From: Gavia stellata
Lineage: Eukaryota; Chordata; Aves; Gaviiformes; Gaviidae
Assembly (NCBI RefSeq): GCF_030936135.1
Contig: NC_082595.1
Location: 86,976,451 to 87,040,450, forward strand
Direction of reading: 5' to 3'
DNA: 64,000 nt
This document shows positions 38,601 through 50,300 of the stretch, one piece after another; position 1 is the first letter of the stretch, and each line of letters begins with the position of its first letter. Below the pieces are notes generated by a model. That model was not told the origin of the DNA. It ran no database searches and saw only the letters and a program-made list of their open reading frames with translations. The position numbers were made by a program, and so were the translations under genes.

Positions 38601-40391
38601 AGAAGCCACAGCGGATGCAGCTTTAAAGAAAAGCTTTATGCTTAAACCTTCCCTTATATTCCAGTTGGGCTGAAATCACACACTAGCCTGTCCAGTCAAT
38701 TTATAGCACTGCAGCAACACTGAACATCATTTGCAGGTTTCCAAAGATATGCAGAATTAGATGAGTTTCTAGGCACATCTTCCTAAGGTTGTATTAAAAA
38801 AAAAATCCACGTTTCTGTAACAGAGACTAATTTAATGCAGAGTCCAAATCAAGACTCTTATCACAATCAAAACCCTATTGTTACAACAAACCCCTGCATT
38901 TTAGGGGGTGCAGAGAGAAGCCAGAAAGCCAGACTCAACCAGAAGCTGCCTCTTTGGTTAGCAAGAAATCCCTGGGCCTATGCGGGAAAACACCCTGCTA
39001 GGATATTTCATCCAGCCTAACTAAAGCAAACTTAACCAGCACTCTGCAGGGGGAGCAATCGCTTAGGGGGATGACTACAAATATGTTTCATACATCCTGC
39101 AATTTGTCTTTGCTTATTCCATTACACCACAGGTTTTACAGAAAGTAGAGTCTTTGCCACTGAAATCCAGAAAATAACGACGCAATGCAACCTTTTCACA
39201 TCCCAGGACCCTCTCTGGTAATGTGGGCACAAGTTACCACTATTGAATATGACCATCTTCTCCATGTGGACATCATTAGATTAGACACTGGACAGGAAAA
39301 GTTTAGTTGTCGTAATGTATTTCTGGCCTTTGTAACTGTAACTTTGAAACTGGAAACAGATCCACTTTCTTACCTTAATTAAAAACAAAAAAAACCCTGT
39401 TCATTCTAAATCTTACTTCAAGACAAAATGAGTTTGAGCATTGCCTTAAACAGGGACATTTTACTCGTTTAAGCCTCTCAGTAAGCGTAAGGCCAGTTTA
39501 CTTTTTAAACACAGACACATGCACAAACATAAACACATTATCTCCAAAAAAGAAAAGAAAAAAAAAAAGACGACTATTGTGAAGGTCAAAACAACCTATG
39601 CACTCCTTTTACCCAAGCCTCAGCTTATAAAAGGTTTGCCACTTAGTATTTGGAGTGGCAAGTCCTAATCACATAATTTTAACTAAATTAAAGTGTGACT
39701 GCTCTATATCAATACTTGCTGAGTTGGTTTTCAGAAGTCTAGCCAAAAAGGCAGAAAACATTTTAATGCACAGCAAATAATGGAAGTGAAGCACAGTGAT
39801 TCTAACCACTGAGCCACAAACCATACAGGGAGTCATGAGAAAAGTCACTTGGCACTAACAATCATTCTTCAAATAGAAAATTATCAAGAGTTCGGGGTTT
39901 TTTTGGTTTTTTTTTTTTTCTCCTCCAGGCGTAGCAGACAGAGTTACTCAGTTCTAAGATGTCACTGCTATTAAAAATGACTGATCATTGGGATGACTAA
40001 TTAAGATTTGGTAAGAATTTCAGTAGTCAAGAATACCAGTCTCTGACAAGCATACAGTAGTCAAAATTTTGTCTTTTGAAACACAGGGAACACTAACAGT
40101 GGTTTCTCAAGGAAGGTGCTATAGCTCATATTCTAAGATTTAGTCCAGATCCCCCCTGCCCTCTACAGACAGAATCACGAAGTTCGTATCATTCATAAAG
40201 GACTAGTCAAATTTTCCTAAGTTTAATTAGAGGTATCACTCTAATGTCAGAAAGTAACTGTAAAAATACAGAAAGAAAACAAATCCATGGTTACCGTCTT
40301 ATAGTTTGTAGGTATCAGGCATGGCTCATTTCTCCAATAAGCCTTTTCCATTAAAAAAGTCAAAGAAATAAGACGGAAGGTATAATCTTAC
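32689..40391 (-). other. AGPAT5: AGPAT5 intron 4 (7.7 kb)
   Basis: An intron of 7703 bases with an A18 run at 37445-37462 and long mixed A/T tracts near 39545-39570 and 39900-39920. Purine-rich plus-strand blocks lie at about 33760-34400 and 35700-36120, in which chance open frames of up to about 111 codons occur on both strands. A short tandem duplication of about 17 bases (AGATGATTTCAG-type) lies at about 38508-38540. No gene is recognised. Confidence 0.8.
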
Positions 40392-40481
40392 CGGAGTCTC
40401 AGTTTTCATCTGGGCCTGCAACTTCTCTCTCATTTCTTTTTCATTGAATTTGGCACTTCTTTTTACATAGACTCCTCCATG
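40392..40481 (-). CDS. AGPAT5: AGPAT5 exon 4
   Basis: A 90-base exon, phase 0 at both ends, translating as HGGVYVKRSAKFNEKEMREK and then LQAQMKTETP. It is too short to show as an open frame but matches human AGPAT5 closely over its first two thirds. It carries motif II (GGxYVKR), where the Arg is important for acyl-acceptor binding in the family. The acceptor is a poly(T) tract with CTGTTAG and the donor is CCG|GTAAGA. The last nine residues differ from the human sequence more than the rest of the core does. Confidence 0.95.
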
Positions 40482-41367
40482 CTAACAGAAAAAAAAAAAA
40501 AGTATTAAATATTTAAGTATTTTAATGTAGAATAGCTGATAGAAGAACAAACAAGATGACAAGGACAAGTCACCTTTGTGACTCACACTGCGAATTGCCC
40601 ACAAGACATTTTCTCCGAGGATGAAAGCACCTGAAACTAATTTTACATTTGCATGTACTTTCACAAAATCTGTTTAAATAAAGACCAGATCTACAAATAA
40701 GAAAAAAGAAAAGCATGAGACACTTGAAGTGTCTTGTTTAAAGGTATTAAATAATTAACTGGAAGATGGTATTGGAACCGATCCCAGGGATCTATGTATT
40801 CCTGACAACACTGACAAGCAGCTTAACTTGTGTATCAATGGAAAATCACACAACTGAAGTTCCTCACGTACAAGTATTTATAGGTCAGTTTTCAATTTTA
40901 TGTGCCCGCTCTTGAACAGTGACTAATGCAAATACTGGAATTACAAGTATTGTACCTCTACATACAAAATTTATGAACAGCATAAAAGTAACTAGCATAG
41001 GTCTTGAAAACTTCCATGCATTTTATTAGAAAATCAAACTTTTAATAAAGAAGTTATGTACTGAGATAATAATTGAATGAGTAACACAAAATCTTTAGAA
41101 GGCAAAGGATTTTATAAAAGTATTTTTACTGAAAACCATTATAAAAAGTTAGACCATTTCCTGGAAAAGATTTGTTTTATAACTTGTTCTACACAATTTA
41201 TCACAAAAACTTCAGTAAAAGGACTATGGTAAAGTACACACAAAGAAAGAGGGTTATAAAGAAATAAAATTTGCCTCATTTCCCTCTTCCATCACTTTAT
41301 CTATAGCGTAGCTACAAGAGGATGTAAACAAACATGCTCCAAAATGAACTACTGATACAATGAATTC

Positions 41368-41402
41368 GGGGGGGGGTGGGGTGGAAATATATATATATAT
41401 AT
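41368..41402 (+). repeat. G-run plus (AT)8 simple repeat
   Basis: Nine G, then TGGGGTGG, then eight AT units. Mononucleotide and dinucleotide repeats of this kind are often polymorphic and prone to sequencing error. Confidence 0.85.
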
Positions 41403-43611
41403 AGAGCTTCCAAATAACAGAATTTAGTTTTTAAGGTACATTGTTTTCATGGGTTTTCTAACTGATTCCCTAAATCGGTAATACTCTTTTCTGCCCACCC
41501 TGACTTGGCATTAGGATTTGTTAGGTAATTTCTGTCCATTTATGGTTTCACAGGCTCTTAACAGAAAGGTGACAGTAAGATTAAAACTACTAAGAGCTAA
41601 ACCTCATTCAAATGTCTTATCTCAGGAAAAGATGCAGTACATTGTAGAAACAGGGGTGGCGGTGTGTGTGCGGGAAGCTATTATTTGCGTGGCATGGACA
41701 GGAATAAAGTTTGAGGAGTTAGAAGAAGGCAGGCAGAAGAGGTGGTTAAGCAAAGTGCTTTCAGCCTTTGCTTTTCATGGTGTGGAGAGATGGCTGTGCA
41801 GCTACTTAGGTAACGGTATTTGATGTGACACTTAAGTTGTTCTCCAAAAGCTGCAGTGAAAAGGAACAGAAAGTCAATGGTGCATTAACTCCATACTAAA
41901 TATTCTGTCTTAACATTATTGTTTATTGTTCCCTTCCAAGGTAAAGTAGCCAGCTGCAACATGCAGCTGTGCTGCTGTGACTGGCAGGGGACCAAAACCA
42001 AGAACAGAATCCCCCAGTCCACTGACTCTGGCCTTTAGCAGGCTGCAGCATCGTATCAGCACCACCCCACAGCAGTTTACCAGTCCCGGACAGATTATGG
42101 CATGAACAGAAAAATGTTCCATCAGCCGTGCAGCAAACAGAGAGCCACATGTTATCTACACACTCCACACGTAAGACCGTTTTTAAGATCTGACACCATT
42201 AAAGGGAAGTAGAGGGCTTATTCTGCACAGTGACACCACAGCATCCGCTTTTAAGAAGGGCAAACTCAGTTTGGTATGAGAAATAACGCATCTACTACAC
42301 AAGACTTTCATGTAATTGGTAAGTCATTCTATGTGAGCTCAGCTAGGACAAGTTTTGATAAATGAGGGAAGGCTGGAATCAAAGTCTTCTTTTATTTATC
42401 AAATTACTAACTAGCTGCAGTAAACTGGGAAAATACTGAACCACCTTTTCCTTGTTTAATTTGTGAACTTGGAGAAATTAAGTTACTATTGTACAGTTTG
42501 CTTAGGGACACCACAACACCAAAGACACGTTTGGTGTCCCCACTTCAGACTTTTTAATGCTCAGAAATAGATTTGTACTTCTCAAGTAAATAGGACTATA
42601 CAGTCACGTGCATAAGAACAGAAAAATTACATATTGTAAGATCACCATTCACTGGATACAACCCAACTACATAAATATGTCAGCTCCCCTATGATGCAGG
42701 GTTACAAAGCTAAGGAGAGACAAGATGCCATACTAGCTAAGTATTTGGCTAAAATTCATTAACAACCAAAAGGGTGTACAAGCTGATGCTGAATAACAGA
42801 AAAGACAAAGACATACTTCCTATGTTGAAATGTCAAGCAAACTCTGGGATATCAAAAATATTTATCAAAATTACATCCCAGCCTCACCAGGTGGTATAAG
42901 ATGAATAGGAGCTAGCTGCATTTTGGTGGAGAAAGATAGGACAAAAAAAAAATTTCAGATCCACCCAAAAATAATAAAGCCAGTTTTATGAAAAGAAATA
43001 GCTCTACCTAATAAATCAAACCCAGAACATAACAGGTTAATTTAAGTGGTTTTCTTCTTTTCTTGCTATTAGATAGCTGCCTCCAAAGAAGAATGCTAGT
43101 TATGCAATTGTATATAGCTCAAATTCCCCAATTTGTATTGCATTTCCTTTTCAGTAAGAGATCAAATATATGAACAGTTTTCAAAACAGATTTCTGGAAG
43201 TACTGTTTTTAAGGTTGTAATTTTTTTCCACTGTACTTCAAAAGCCCCTGTCTCAGTCAACAATGGATTATGTTTACAAACATACTTCCTTTGTGCCTGA
43301 ATTTCGCTCTCCTGGACATCCAGACCACATTTATTTCCAAACAGGATGTTTACCTGAGGTAGGGAATATGAATTCCGCGAGCATGGCGTAATTACGTGGC
43401 TCTGGAAACTTTTAGTGGAGTGTAAGTGACATCACTGACAGAACATCAACAGGAAGGGCAGGAAGTGTTTTATGTTTTTGCACTGTTTGGTGTGATAAAA
43501 ACAATAAAAATACCTATTAGATTGCACTGCAGTCCTACCGCATCCCGTCTCGGTCATTTAAACACACACGCATCACCACTGTTACTAAGCTGCCTTTCAT
43601 TTGTGTCACTG

Positions 43612-43643
43612 TATATATATATATATATATATTTTTTTTTTTT
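43612..43643 (+). repeat. (TA)10 followed by T12
   Basis: Ten uninterrupted TA units run directly into twelve T. It is an ordinary intronic microsatellite and likely to vary in length. Confidence 0.9.
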
Positions 43644-44239
43644 CTACATATAATCAGCCCCCACTAAATCTTGTGGTAGTTTTATGTTTTGAGGAATCCA
43701 AAGCTGAACAGAGTTTATTTAATATATATGTTTTGATTAAAAATGTAGGCTACATTCAGATTAATTTCCACAGGAACCTTCTTTTAACAGTCAATATAGC
43801 AGTCAGGAAACTGAGCACCGGATATTCCAGATAGCAATAGTAATTTTCCAAAATCTTGAAAAAAGTAATTTCTGGACACCTAGTGATAGCGGATGGAATA
43901 TATATCCTATCTGTATTTTAATTAAAGCAGACTTAAATCATCGCCAATGTAATGACTACAGGCACGGACAAAGCAAAATATTTCCATGCAGCAGACTGAT
44001 CACTTCAGTGGAATAAAAACGTAGAGAACCAGAGTCATTAGTGGGGGCAAGCATTAGACAACAGAGAAGTCCATTTTCTCTCAATGGATACGCTCAGTGA
44101 GGTATGACAGGGTGTGACAGCCCGTACTTATTTAGGGGACTGGGACAGCAAACCCACCAATAAGAAAACTGTTCACCATTTCTTTTTATTTTCTCTGCAG
44201 CATATTCTTTTCTAAATACAGCGATTTTAGAAGAAAGGA

Positions 44240-44420
44240 TAGCAACCACCCATGCTCCAGCCTAGATTTATAGCCTACTCGCTAAGGTACTCATCCAGAA
44301 GACAACAAACATTTTCAACCATCAAGCTGAAAACATTGAACCCAGATCTCCCAATATCTTGAGGGACACTCTAACCTCTTAACACACTGAACGGAGTGTA
44401 GGAACCTCAAGGCCACTGTT
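44240..44420. repeat. Possible ancient SINE-like or other old interspersed repeat
   Basis: Phrases such as 'tagcctactcgctaaggtactcatcc', split by unrelated sequence from 'gaacccagatctccca' and 'ctctaacctcttaacacactg', resemble an old sauropsid interspersed repeat with tRNA-like B-box wording, as I remember it from other reptile and bird DNA. The copy is degenerate, the family name is unknown to me and the ends are approximate. Confidence 0.3.
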
Positions 44421-45790
44421 TAAGGCACCTCTCATTCTTCAGCACACTAATTAGGCAGTTCATGCGTCTGTACCTCCCCTTGCCCAACGCTCTCTAAACC
44501 CAATCCAACTTACATTAGCTTCTTGGAGGCAAAGTTTCAGAGTCAACTGCCACGCAAGGGCTATCCTGCCTCCTCCCCTCTTTCCACCCATGGCCACATA
44601 TTCAAAACTTTCCCCCTTTTGCTGGTTCTAGCAATCAAATGATTTGACTTGACTTATGGATGCAAGAGTGCAAGTGGTGAGAGAGGAACGTGCAGCCAAG
44701 AATGAGGGACAGAGTAAAGCCTCCTGTTCAGATGTACGTCTGTAGTTGCCTACTCTTTATATATTCCTTTACAAACTAATATATAGTTCAAATCATACCC
44801 AGCGTAGTATTTCTCTCAATATCCCCCATCCTCTTAGACAGGACTGACAGTCAATTTAATTGAACTGTCTAATTCTATTAGAAGTATTTTGCTAAGTTTT
44901 TTTTTTGCTTTTCTTTGCCTGGGCGGCAGGGGTGGGGTGAGGAAAGCAGATGAACGTTCAGGGAACAGGTAAAGATCAAAGACAGAAGCCAAAGGAGAAA
45001 AATCTTATTGAACAGGCACTTTGGAACAGTTACCCAAAACTTAATCCATTTCTATTCTAACAACTAAGCACCCATCTAAATCCTGAGATAAATACTGTAA
45101 AGCCCTTTCCAATCACCTAGCAAAACATACCAATGCTTCCAAAAACATCCCCCGCTACATTTTTATTTCATTTATATATAGAAACAGTCCTGCTTTCAGA
45201 AAAACCAAAGAACAGATATGACACATTCAGAGAGGATTTTATTATCAGGATTATTATAGAGGATTAAAGATCACATCCACTCAGTATGTTGGCTGTACAG
45301 TGACCATGGCCCACTGTTTCTTCAGTAATCGTATAATTTTGAGTCACATCAGGTTGAACTCTTGAACTAAAAGGAACAAGAGGGGCATTATGCAGGAAGA
45401 GGATAAAGTAAAGGATAGTAATAAGAATACTGTTAGACTCAGGGTTTTGCCTAAGTGAAGTCCAAAGCAAAACTGTCAACACTTTCACTGAGGCTGGGAT
45501 CTGCTTTTCCTCCATGCTATACTAAGGTCCATTTTTACTCTTTTATATCGTGTTAAAACCAAACAATTGAAAAATAAGTAATTACACCACAGCAATGTCA
45601 ATTTACTCCCAATTTGTAGCATGATAAAAAAAATATATAGGAAAAAAAGTCAGTTTACACCTACTGCTAAGTGGGTTTTTGGATTGTAAAAAGAACAAAG
45701 TCCTAGGATATTCTGCAATGCTTCTAACAGTCTCTACAGTTTTAGTTCTACTTCCATAAGAAGTATTCATTAAGAAAAGTAAACTGATTC

Positions 45791-46794
45791 GTGGTGAATG
45801 GAGCGAAATCCAGTTGGCGGCCAGCCACAAGCAGAGTCCCCCAGGGTCTTGTTTAATATCTTTATTGATGATCTGGATGAAGGGATGGAGTGCACCCTCA
45901 GCAAGTTTGCAGACGACACCAAGTTGGGAGGGAGTGTTGATCTGCTTGAGGATAGGAAGGCTCTGCAGAGGGATCTGGACAGGCTGTGTCGATGGGCTGA
46001 GGCCAATTGTATGAGGTTCAACAAGGCCAAGTGCCGGGTCCTGCACTTGGGTCACAACAACCCCATGCAACACTACAGGCTTGGGGACGAGTGGCTGGAA
46101 AGCTGCCCTGCAGAAAAGGACCTGGGGGTGTTGATTGACAGCCGGCTGAATATGAGCCAGCAGTGTGCCCAGGTGGCCAAGGCGGCCAATGGCATCCTGG
46201 CCTGTATCAGAAATAGTGTGGCCAGCAGGAGTAGGGAAGTGATCGTGCCCCTGTACTCGGCCCTGGTGAGGCCACACCTCGAATCCTGTGTTCAGTTTTG
46301 GGCCCCTCACTACAAGAAAGACATTGAGGTGCTGGAGTGTGTCCAGAGAAGGGTGACGAAGCTGGTGAGGGGTCTAGAGCACAAGTCTTATGAGGAGCGG
46401 CTGAGGGAACTGGGGTTGTTCAGTCTGGAGCAGAGGAGGCTGAGGGGAGACCTCATCGCTCTCTATGACTACCTGAAAGGGGGTTGCAGAGAGGTGGGTG
46501 TTGGTCTCTTCTCCCAAGTGACGAGTGACAGCACAAGAGGAAATGGCCTCAAGTTGTGCCAGGGGAGGTTTAGACTGGATATTAGGAAAAATTTCTTTAC
46601 TGAGAGAGTGGTGAGACACTGGAACAGGCTGCCCAGGGAAGTGGCAGAGTCACCATCACTGGAGGTATTCAAGGAACGTGTGGACGAGGCATTGTGGGAC
46701 ATGGTTTAATGGGCATGGTGGTGTTAGTTGATGGTTGGACTTGATGATCTTACAGGTCTTTTCCAACCGTAGTGATTCTGTGTGATTCTGTGAT
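45791..46794 (+). mobile_element. Young 5'-truncated CR1 LINE
   Basis: About 1 kb of a chicken-repeat-1 retrotransposon. It starts at GTGGTGAATGG within the reverse transcriptase region and runs through the end of ORF2 and a short 3'UTR. It ends in two GATTCTGTG-type units, the characteristic CR1 3' terminus. Only the 3' part is present, as expected from incomplete target-primed reverse transcription. It lies antisense to AGPAT5 within intron 3 and ends about 183 bases from exon 3. The long undamaged frame suggests a recent insertion. A deletion of roughly 17 bases relative to remembered CR1 sequences removes most of the PQGS box at about 45845. Confidence 0.93.
45846..46709 (+). pseudogene. 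CR1 ORF2 C-terminal remnant (reverse transcriptase end)
   Basis: An open frame from [13 protein letters not shown] to a stop at 46707-46709. The catalytic FADD box (equivalent to YADD) is at 45906-45917, followed by the RT thumb and the CR1 C-terminal region ([25 protein letters not shown]). Formally the frame stays open from an ATG at 45798, but the first 16 codons are in a different frame from the RT. Upstream of the deletion the authentic frame reads ...SRVPQG and would run into a stop soon after. The product would lack the endonuclease and most of the RT palm, so it cannot be active. It is a dead fragment, not a host gene. Confidence 0.85.
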
Positions 46795-46977
46795 TTAATA
46801 ACTGTCTCTCAACTAGGATACACATCTAACTACACTGAGTGAAACCAGTTATTTTCATGTTCAAATAAACAAGTGCCAGCTCAGAACCACATCTTCCCAG
46901 CACGTATGATAAAGGGAAGGAAAGTACATCTTACATATTTGACCCACAAACAGCAAGGAAAAAGTGAATGAGCTTAC

Positions 46978-47093
46978 CTGTGAAAAATACCACCCGTACA
47001 GTGGAAGCCATTTTAACCCATCTTTTAAGACATACCGGACATGCCCGAGAGCATTCTGCCTAATTGCCAGCATATCTGCAATAATCCAATCAA
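46978..47093 (-). CDS. AGPAT5: AGPAT5 exon 3
   Basis: A 116-base exon translating as DWIIADMLAIRQNALGHVRY and then VLKDGLKWLPLYGWYFSQ. Its first two bases complete a Val codon begun in exon 2, so the Asp of the catalytic NHx4D motif is its first full codon. The acceptor is TTTGCAG and the donor is CAG|GTAAGC. The KWLPLYG block is a hallmark of this acyltransferase subfamily. Nearly all residues equal the human protein, and the visible changes (K-D for K-E, W for C, S for A) are conservative. Confidence 0.97.
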
Positions 47094-47306
47094 CTGCAAA
47101 GACAAAAGCCCAAAATGTTTAGTTAAATTAGTTTTTAATTGCCACTGATGAAACAAAATGTGCATGTTGTACATGTAAATATAATTAACAGTTTTTGAAC
47201 TGGAAATTCTTGCTTGTTAGGGCAAAGCTGGAAAGAGACACAGTAAACAGACATGCAGATTTTTAAAATCTATTAAAGTGCTAAGAGAAACAAAAAAAAT
47301 ACAAAC
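47094..47306 (-). other. AGPAT5: AGPAT5 intron 2 (213 bp)
   Basis: A very short intron between exons 2 and 3 with donor GTTTGT and acceptor TTTGCAG. It interrupts the catalytic NHx4D motif between its fifth residue (Thr) and the Asp. It contains no other feature. Confidence 0.9.
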
Positions 47307-47376
47307 CTGTACACTGATGATTTGATAAATATATTACATTTTCTTTATTTTTTGGCAAATCCCCATAGAGTATTAC
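47307..47376 (-). CDS. AGPAT5: AGPAT5 exon 2 (catalytic NHx4D, His part)
   Basis: A 70-base exon translating as VILYGDLPKNKENVIYLSNH followed by QCT. It contains the Asn-His of the NHx4D motif, whose His acts as the general base in acyl transfer from acyl-CoA to lysophosphatidate; the paired Asp is at the start of exon 3. The acceptor is a T-rich tract with TTTAG and the donor is ACAG|GTTTGT, a weaker but valid match. Phase 0 at its 5' end fits human exon 1, which ends at a complete codon. The motif reads NHQCTVD, with Cys where human has Ser. Confidence 0.95.
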
Positions 47377-50300
47377 CTAAAAAAAAGAAATGTAGCATTA
47401 CTTTTTAATTTATTTTCATTGCATTAGGCAGTGATGAGATCCAATGCACTCATTAGCTATTTACTAAGAAAACTGCCAGCAAGTTAGTACCATTAACAGA
47501 AAAAACACCCCATCACTGCATCAGTACCCATCATGCATACAACTGACTTATCAACAAAGCAGTGAATATTAATTAATGAGGGCTTCAGAAAGCTATTCTG
47601 TTCTTGTGCCTCAACCCTAGAACTAGATCCATGGAAGCTGACCTACATTCACAAGATCCCAACATTAATATAATTAAAGGCAAAAAGGAATCATAGACAT
47701 GTGCAAAACCACCATTTAATTTTATACATCAAATGAATAAGACATGCTACAGTCAGACACTCGTTGTCGTTCAATCTAAAACAGTAAGTTTTCCTGGGTT
47801 AGATCAAGAACAAAATCAACTGAACAAAAAAGCATGAGGTTGAGGGGTGTCTTTAAATTGGTCTTCAGCTTCCAGCCAGCAGGTTTTTTTTGTGTTTTTT
47901 TCTCCGTTACGTTAAAGACATCCTTTAACCTTGTAGTTTCCTGCCCCTGAAAGGTAATTGCCTACTAGTGAAATAACCTTCCGAGAGCATGACTACAAAA
48001 CAAGTCACTGTTTAAAATGGATTAATTGAATTACTTCAAATATAAAACAAGAAGCTAATTAAACCATTTCAATTCTCAACTGAAGAATCCATGCAGCCAT
48101 TTAATTATCTTTAATAAATATTTTCATTATCTAATGAAGCTTAGTTTCTCCAACCAGCACATTCTAGGTAGCATTCCTCCCTTGCTCTGCCAATATCAAT
48201 GGCTTTACTCCTTGTTTCTAGAAGTTAGCTGTATTAAACATACACTCTTCTTCAAAATGACTCCATTCACCAAAATCCAAAGTGCTATTTGGAAGGTCTA
48301 CCCACTTACTATTACCACTTCCCCAGTCTGAACCATCTGGGAATTTTATCAGGAAGATCTAACTAATATTCAGATCTTGATTAATATCATTCAGTATGCT
48401 GAGTCTCGTATTGATCCTTATAGAAGGTCTCTACGAGCATCTCCAGAAAATCTGCCAACCTCTCAGTCAACCTGTGATATTGGATTGTAACGCTAGGCAA
48501 CAACCCCAGATAAAGCTGTATGTTTTACATTCATGCTGTTCCTTCTTCTTTGAAAATGTACTTCTTTGAATGGCACCGTTGACCAAATTTTGTTTTCAAG
48601 GCAAGAAACCAGATATTGGCAAACTGAGATATTCAGTAAATATGTGAACAAGAGATCATCCAGCATACAGTAAAGAGAACATTACTTATTTGAATTAATT
48701 TTTCTCCCCAAAAAAGGCATGCACAGTAACTTTTAACTGAACATTATTTGTAACAAGTCAGTTGACAAGTATAGTCTGAAGAGTATCCAAGAAATTCAAA
48801 CAAGATTTTGCTGTAGGAGTAATTTTCTCACTAAAGTTCCAGGAGAATTTATAACTTCGCTGCTGACCCTTTAGGTACCACACACTATCTAGTGCAAGGT
48901 AGCAGTCAGAGGGTTTGATCTTACAGCTCAGGTGCAACAATTCCACTGAAATAAAAAGTTATCTTCCTGCTCTCACTTACGGAGTTAAAGCGTCATTGTT
49001 CAAGTGTACACTTTTCCAGCAACATTACGCACTAGGTCCATAAATACTGTTTTCTTTACTTTCAAGTTAAGATTCCACTACGCAGTTTCTGGCAAAGACT
49101 GTTTTAGAAGAAGGGAAAAGGCCCAATACAAGAAACCACTAAACCAGAGGGTCCTGAATGCTATCTGTGCTTTTTAAAATGTAAGAAAATAAGAACAAGA
49201 GGAAAACAAAATCTGCCCTTGACACTGTAAGAACTGCCCCACACAAGAAACAGGGTTTGAAATAAACAATTTGTAACTTCAAATTGTAAAAATTTCCACT
49301 TTAATGTACAAAGTCAAAATCTCAGTGTAATCAGACCTACAATTCAAAGCATTCACTTGTGACTATTGCATGAGTAAAAACACATATAAAGGATCATTCC
49401 CTTTAAAAAAACATGTATGATTGTGTTTGCCAAATATAACAGTTAATCTGTATTATTTTTTATTACAATAAGATTGGATCTAGTTCACTTTTTAATCCCA
49501 GAGGAACACCCGCTTATTGTTACTGTAAGCAATTTCTATGTACAACATTATGTCTTACCGTAAGTTACATGTGTTTACATGTAATGGTCCAAAATTTTTT
49601 ACTCATGATAAAACACATAGCCATACTGTTGTACAGAAGTAAAAAAAAAAAAAAGAATTTAAAAATTCTATCTTTTCCTATTTATAATTAGTTCTCATTA
49701 ACACAAAACTCTGGATATTTTATTTCAAAGCAAAGGAATGAGTGAGAAAATCTAGAAAGTCTATTTTGTTTGCTCAGATGGCTCAGCCTAAGAGGATGCA
49801 ACAGCTTTAACTGCAGCATCTTTCACTTCAGCACTGTCCATTTCAGTAATCCCGAGAAAAGGTTTATACAGCAAACAGCTACTCAAGTTATCAAACATTT
49901 GTGGCTAGGAACCAACAGCTACAAACATACAACTGTTATTACAACCAGGTAAGAATGGCAACTTCCAACCCGCATTCTCTAGAGGCTTCTACAGATTTCA
50001 CAGGAGACACCTACTCTGCGGGCAGCCACACAGCTCTCCTTCTGAGATGGAAGCATTTTTGCTTTATTGTTGTGTTTCTGGAAATTTTTGAGGACCTTAC
50101 ACAACAGAGGGCTAACAGTTAAGAGCTTTGAATCCTGTAGAAACATTACCCTTTTCTCTTTGAGTTTATGTCTGAAGAATTCACCTGCTTGTGGATAAGC
50201 AGGGAAAGAGTCCCCTCAGGGCAAGCCTTCAATTTCTGGCAATCCGATGCTTTTAGGTGAACCAGAGCACCTAATGTATATTATAGCTGCCGAAGGAAAC

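Larger units (their letters stand above)
40482..46977 (-). other. AGPAT5: AGPAT5 intron 3 (6.5 kb)
   Basis: An intron of 6496 bases. It contains a G9 run followed by (AT)8 at 41368-41402, a (TA)10-T12 simple repeat at 43612-43643, a possible old SINE-like fragment at about 44240-44420, and the young CR1 at 45791-46794. No exon of another gene is recognised. Confidence 0.85.

Noticed and set aside
45603..46310. A 235-codon minus-strand open frame
   Set aside because: It is the antisense shadow of the CR1 reverse transcriptase frame plus flank; the plus-strand sequence is clearly CR1.
45798..46709. The 303-codon plus-strand frame as a host protein-coding gene
   Set aside because: The FADD box and downstream residues are CR1 ORF2. 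The element is 5'-truncated and the start codon lies in a shifted frame.
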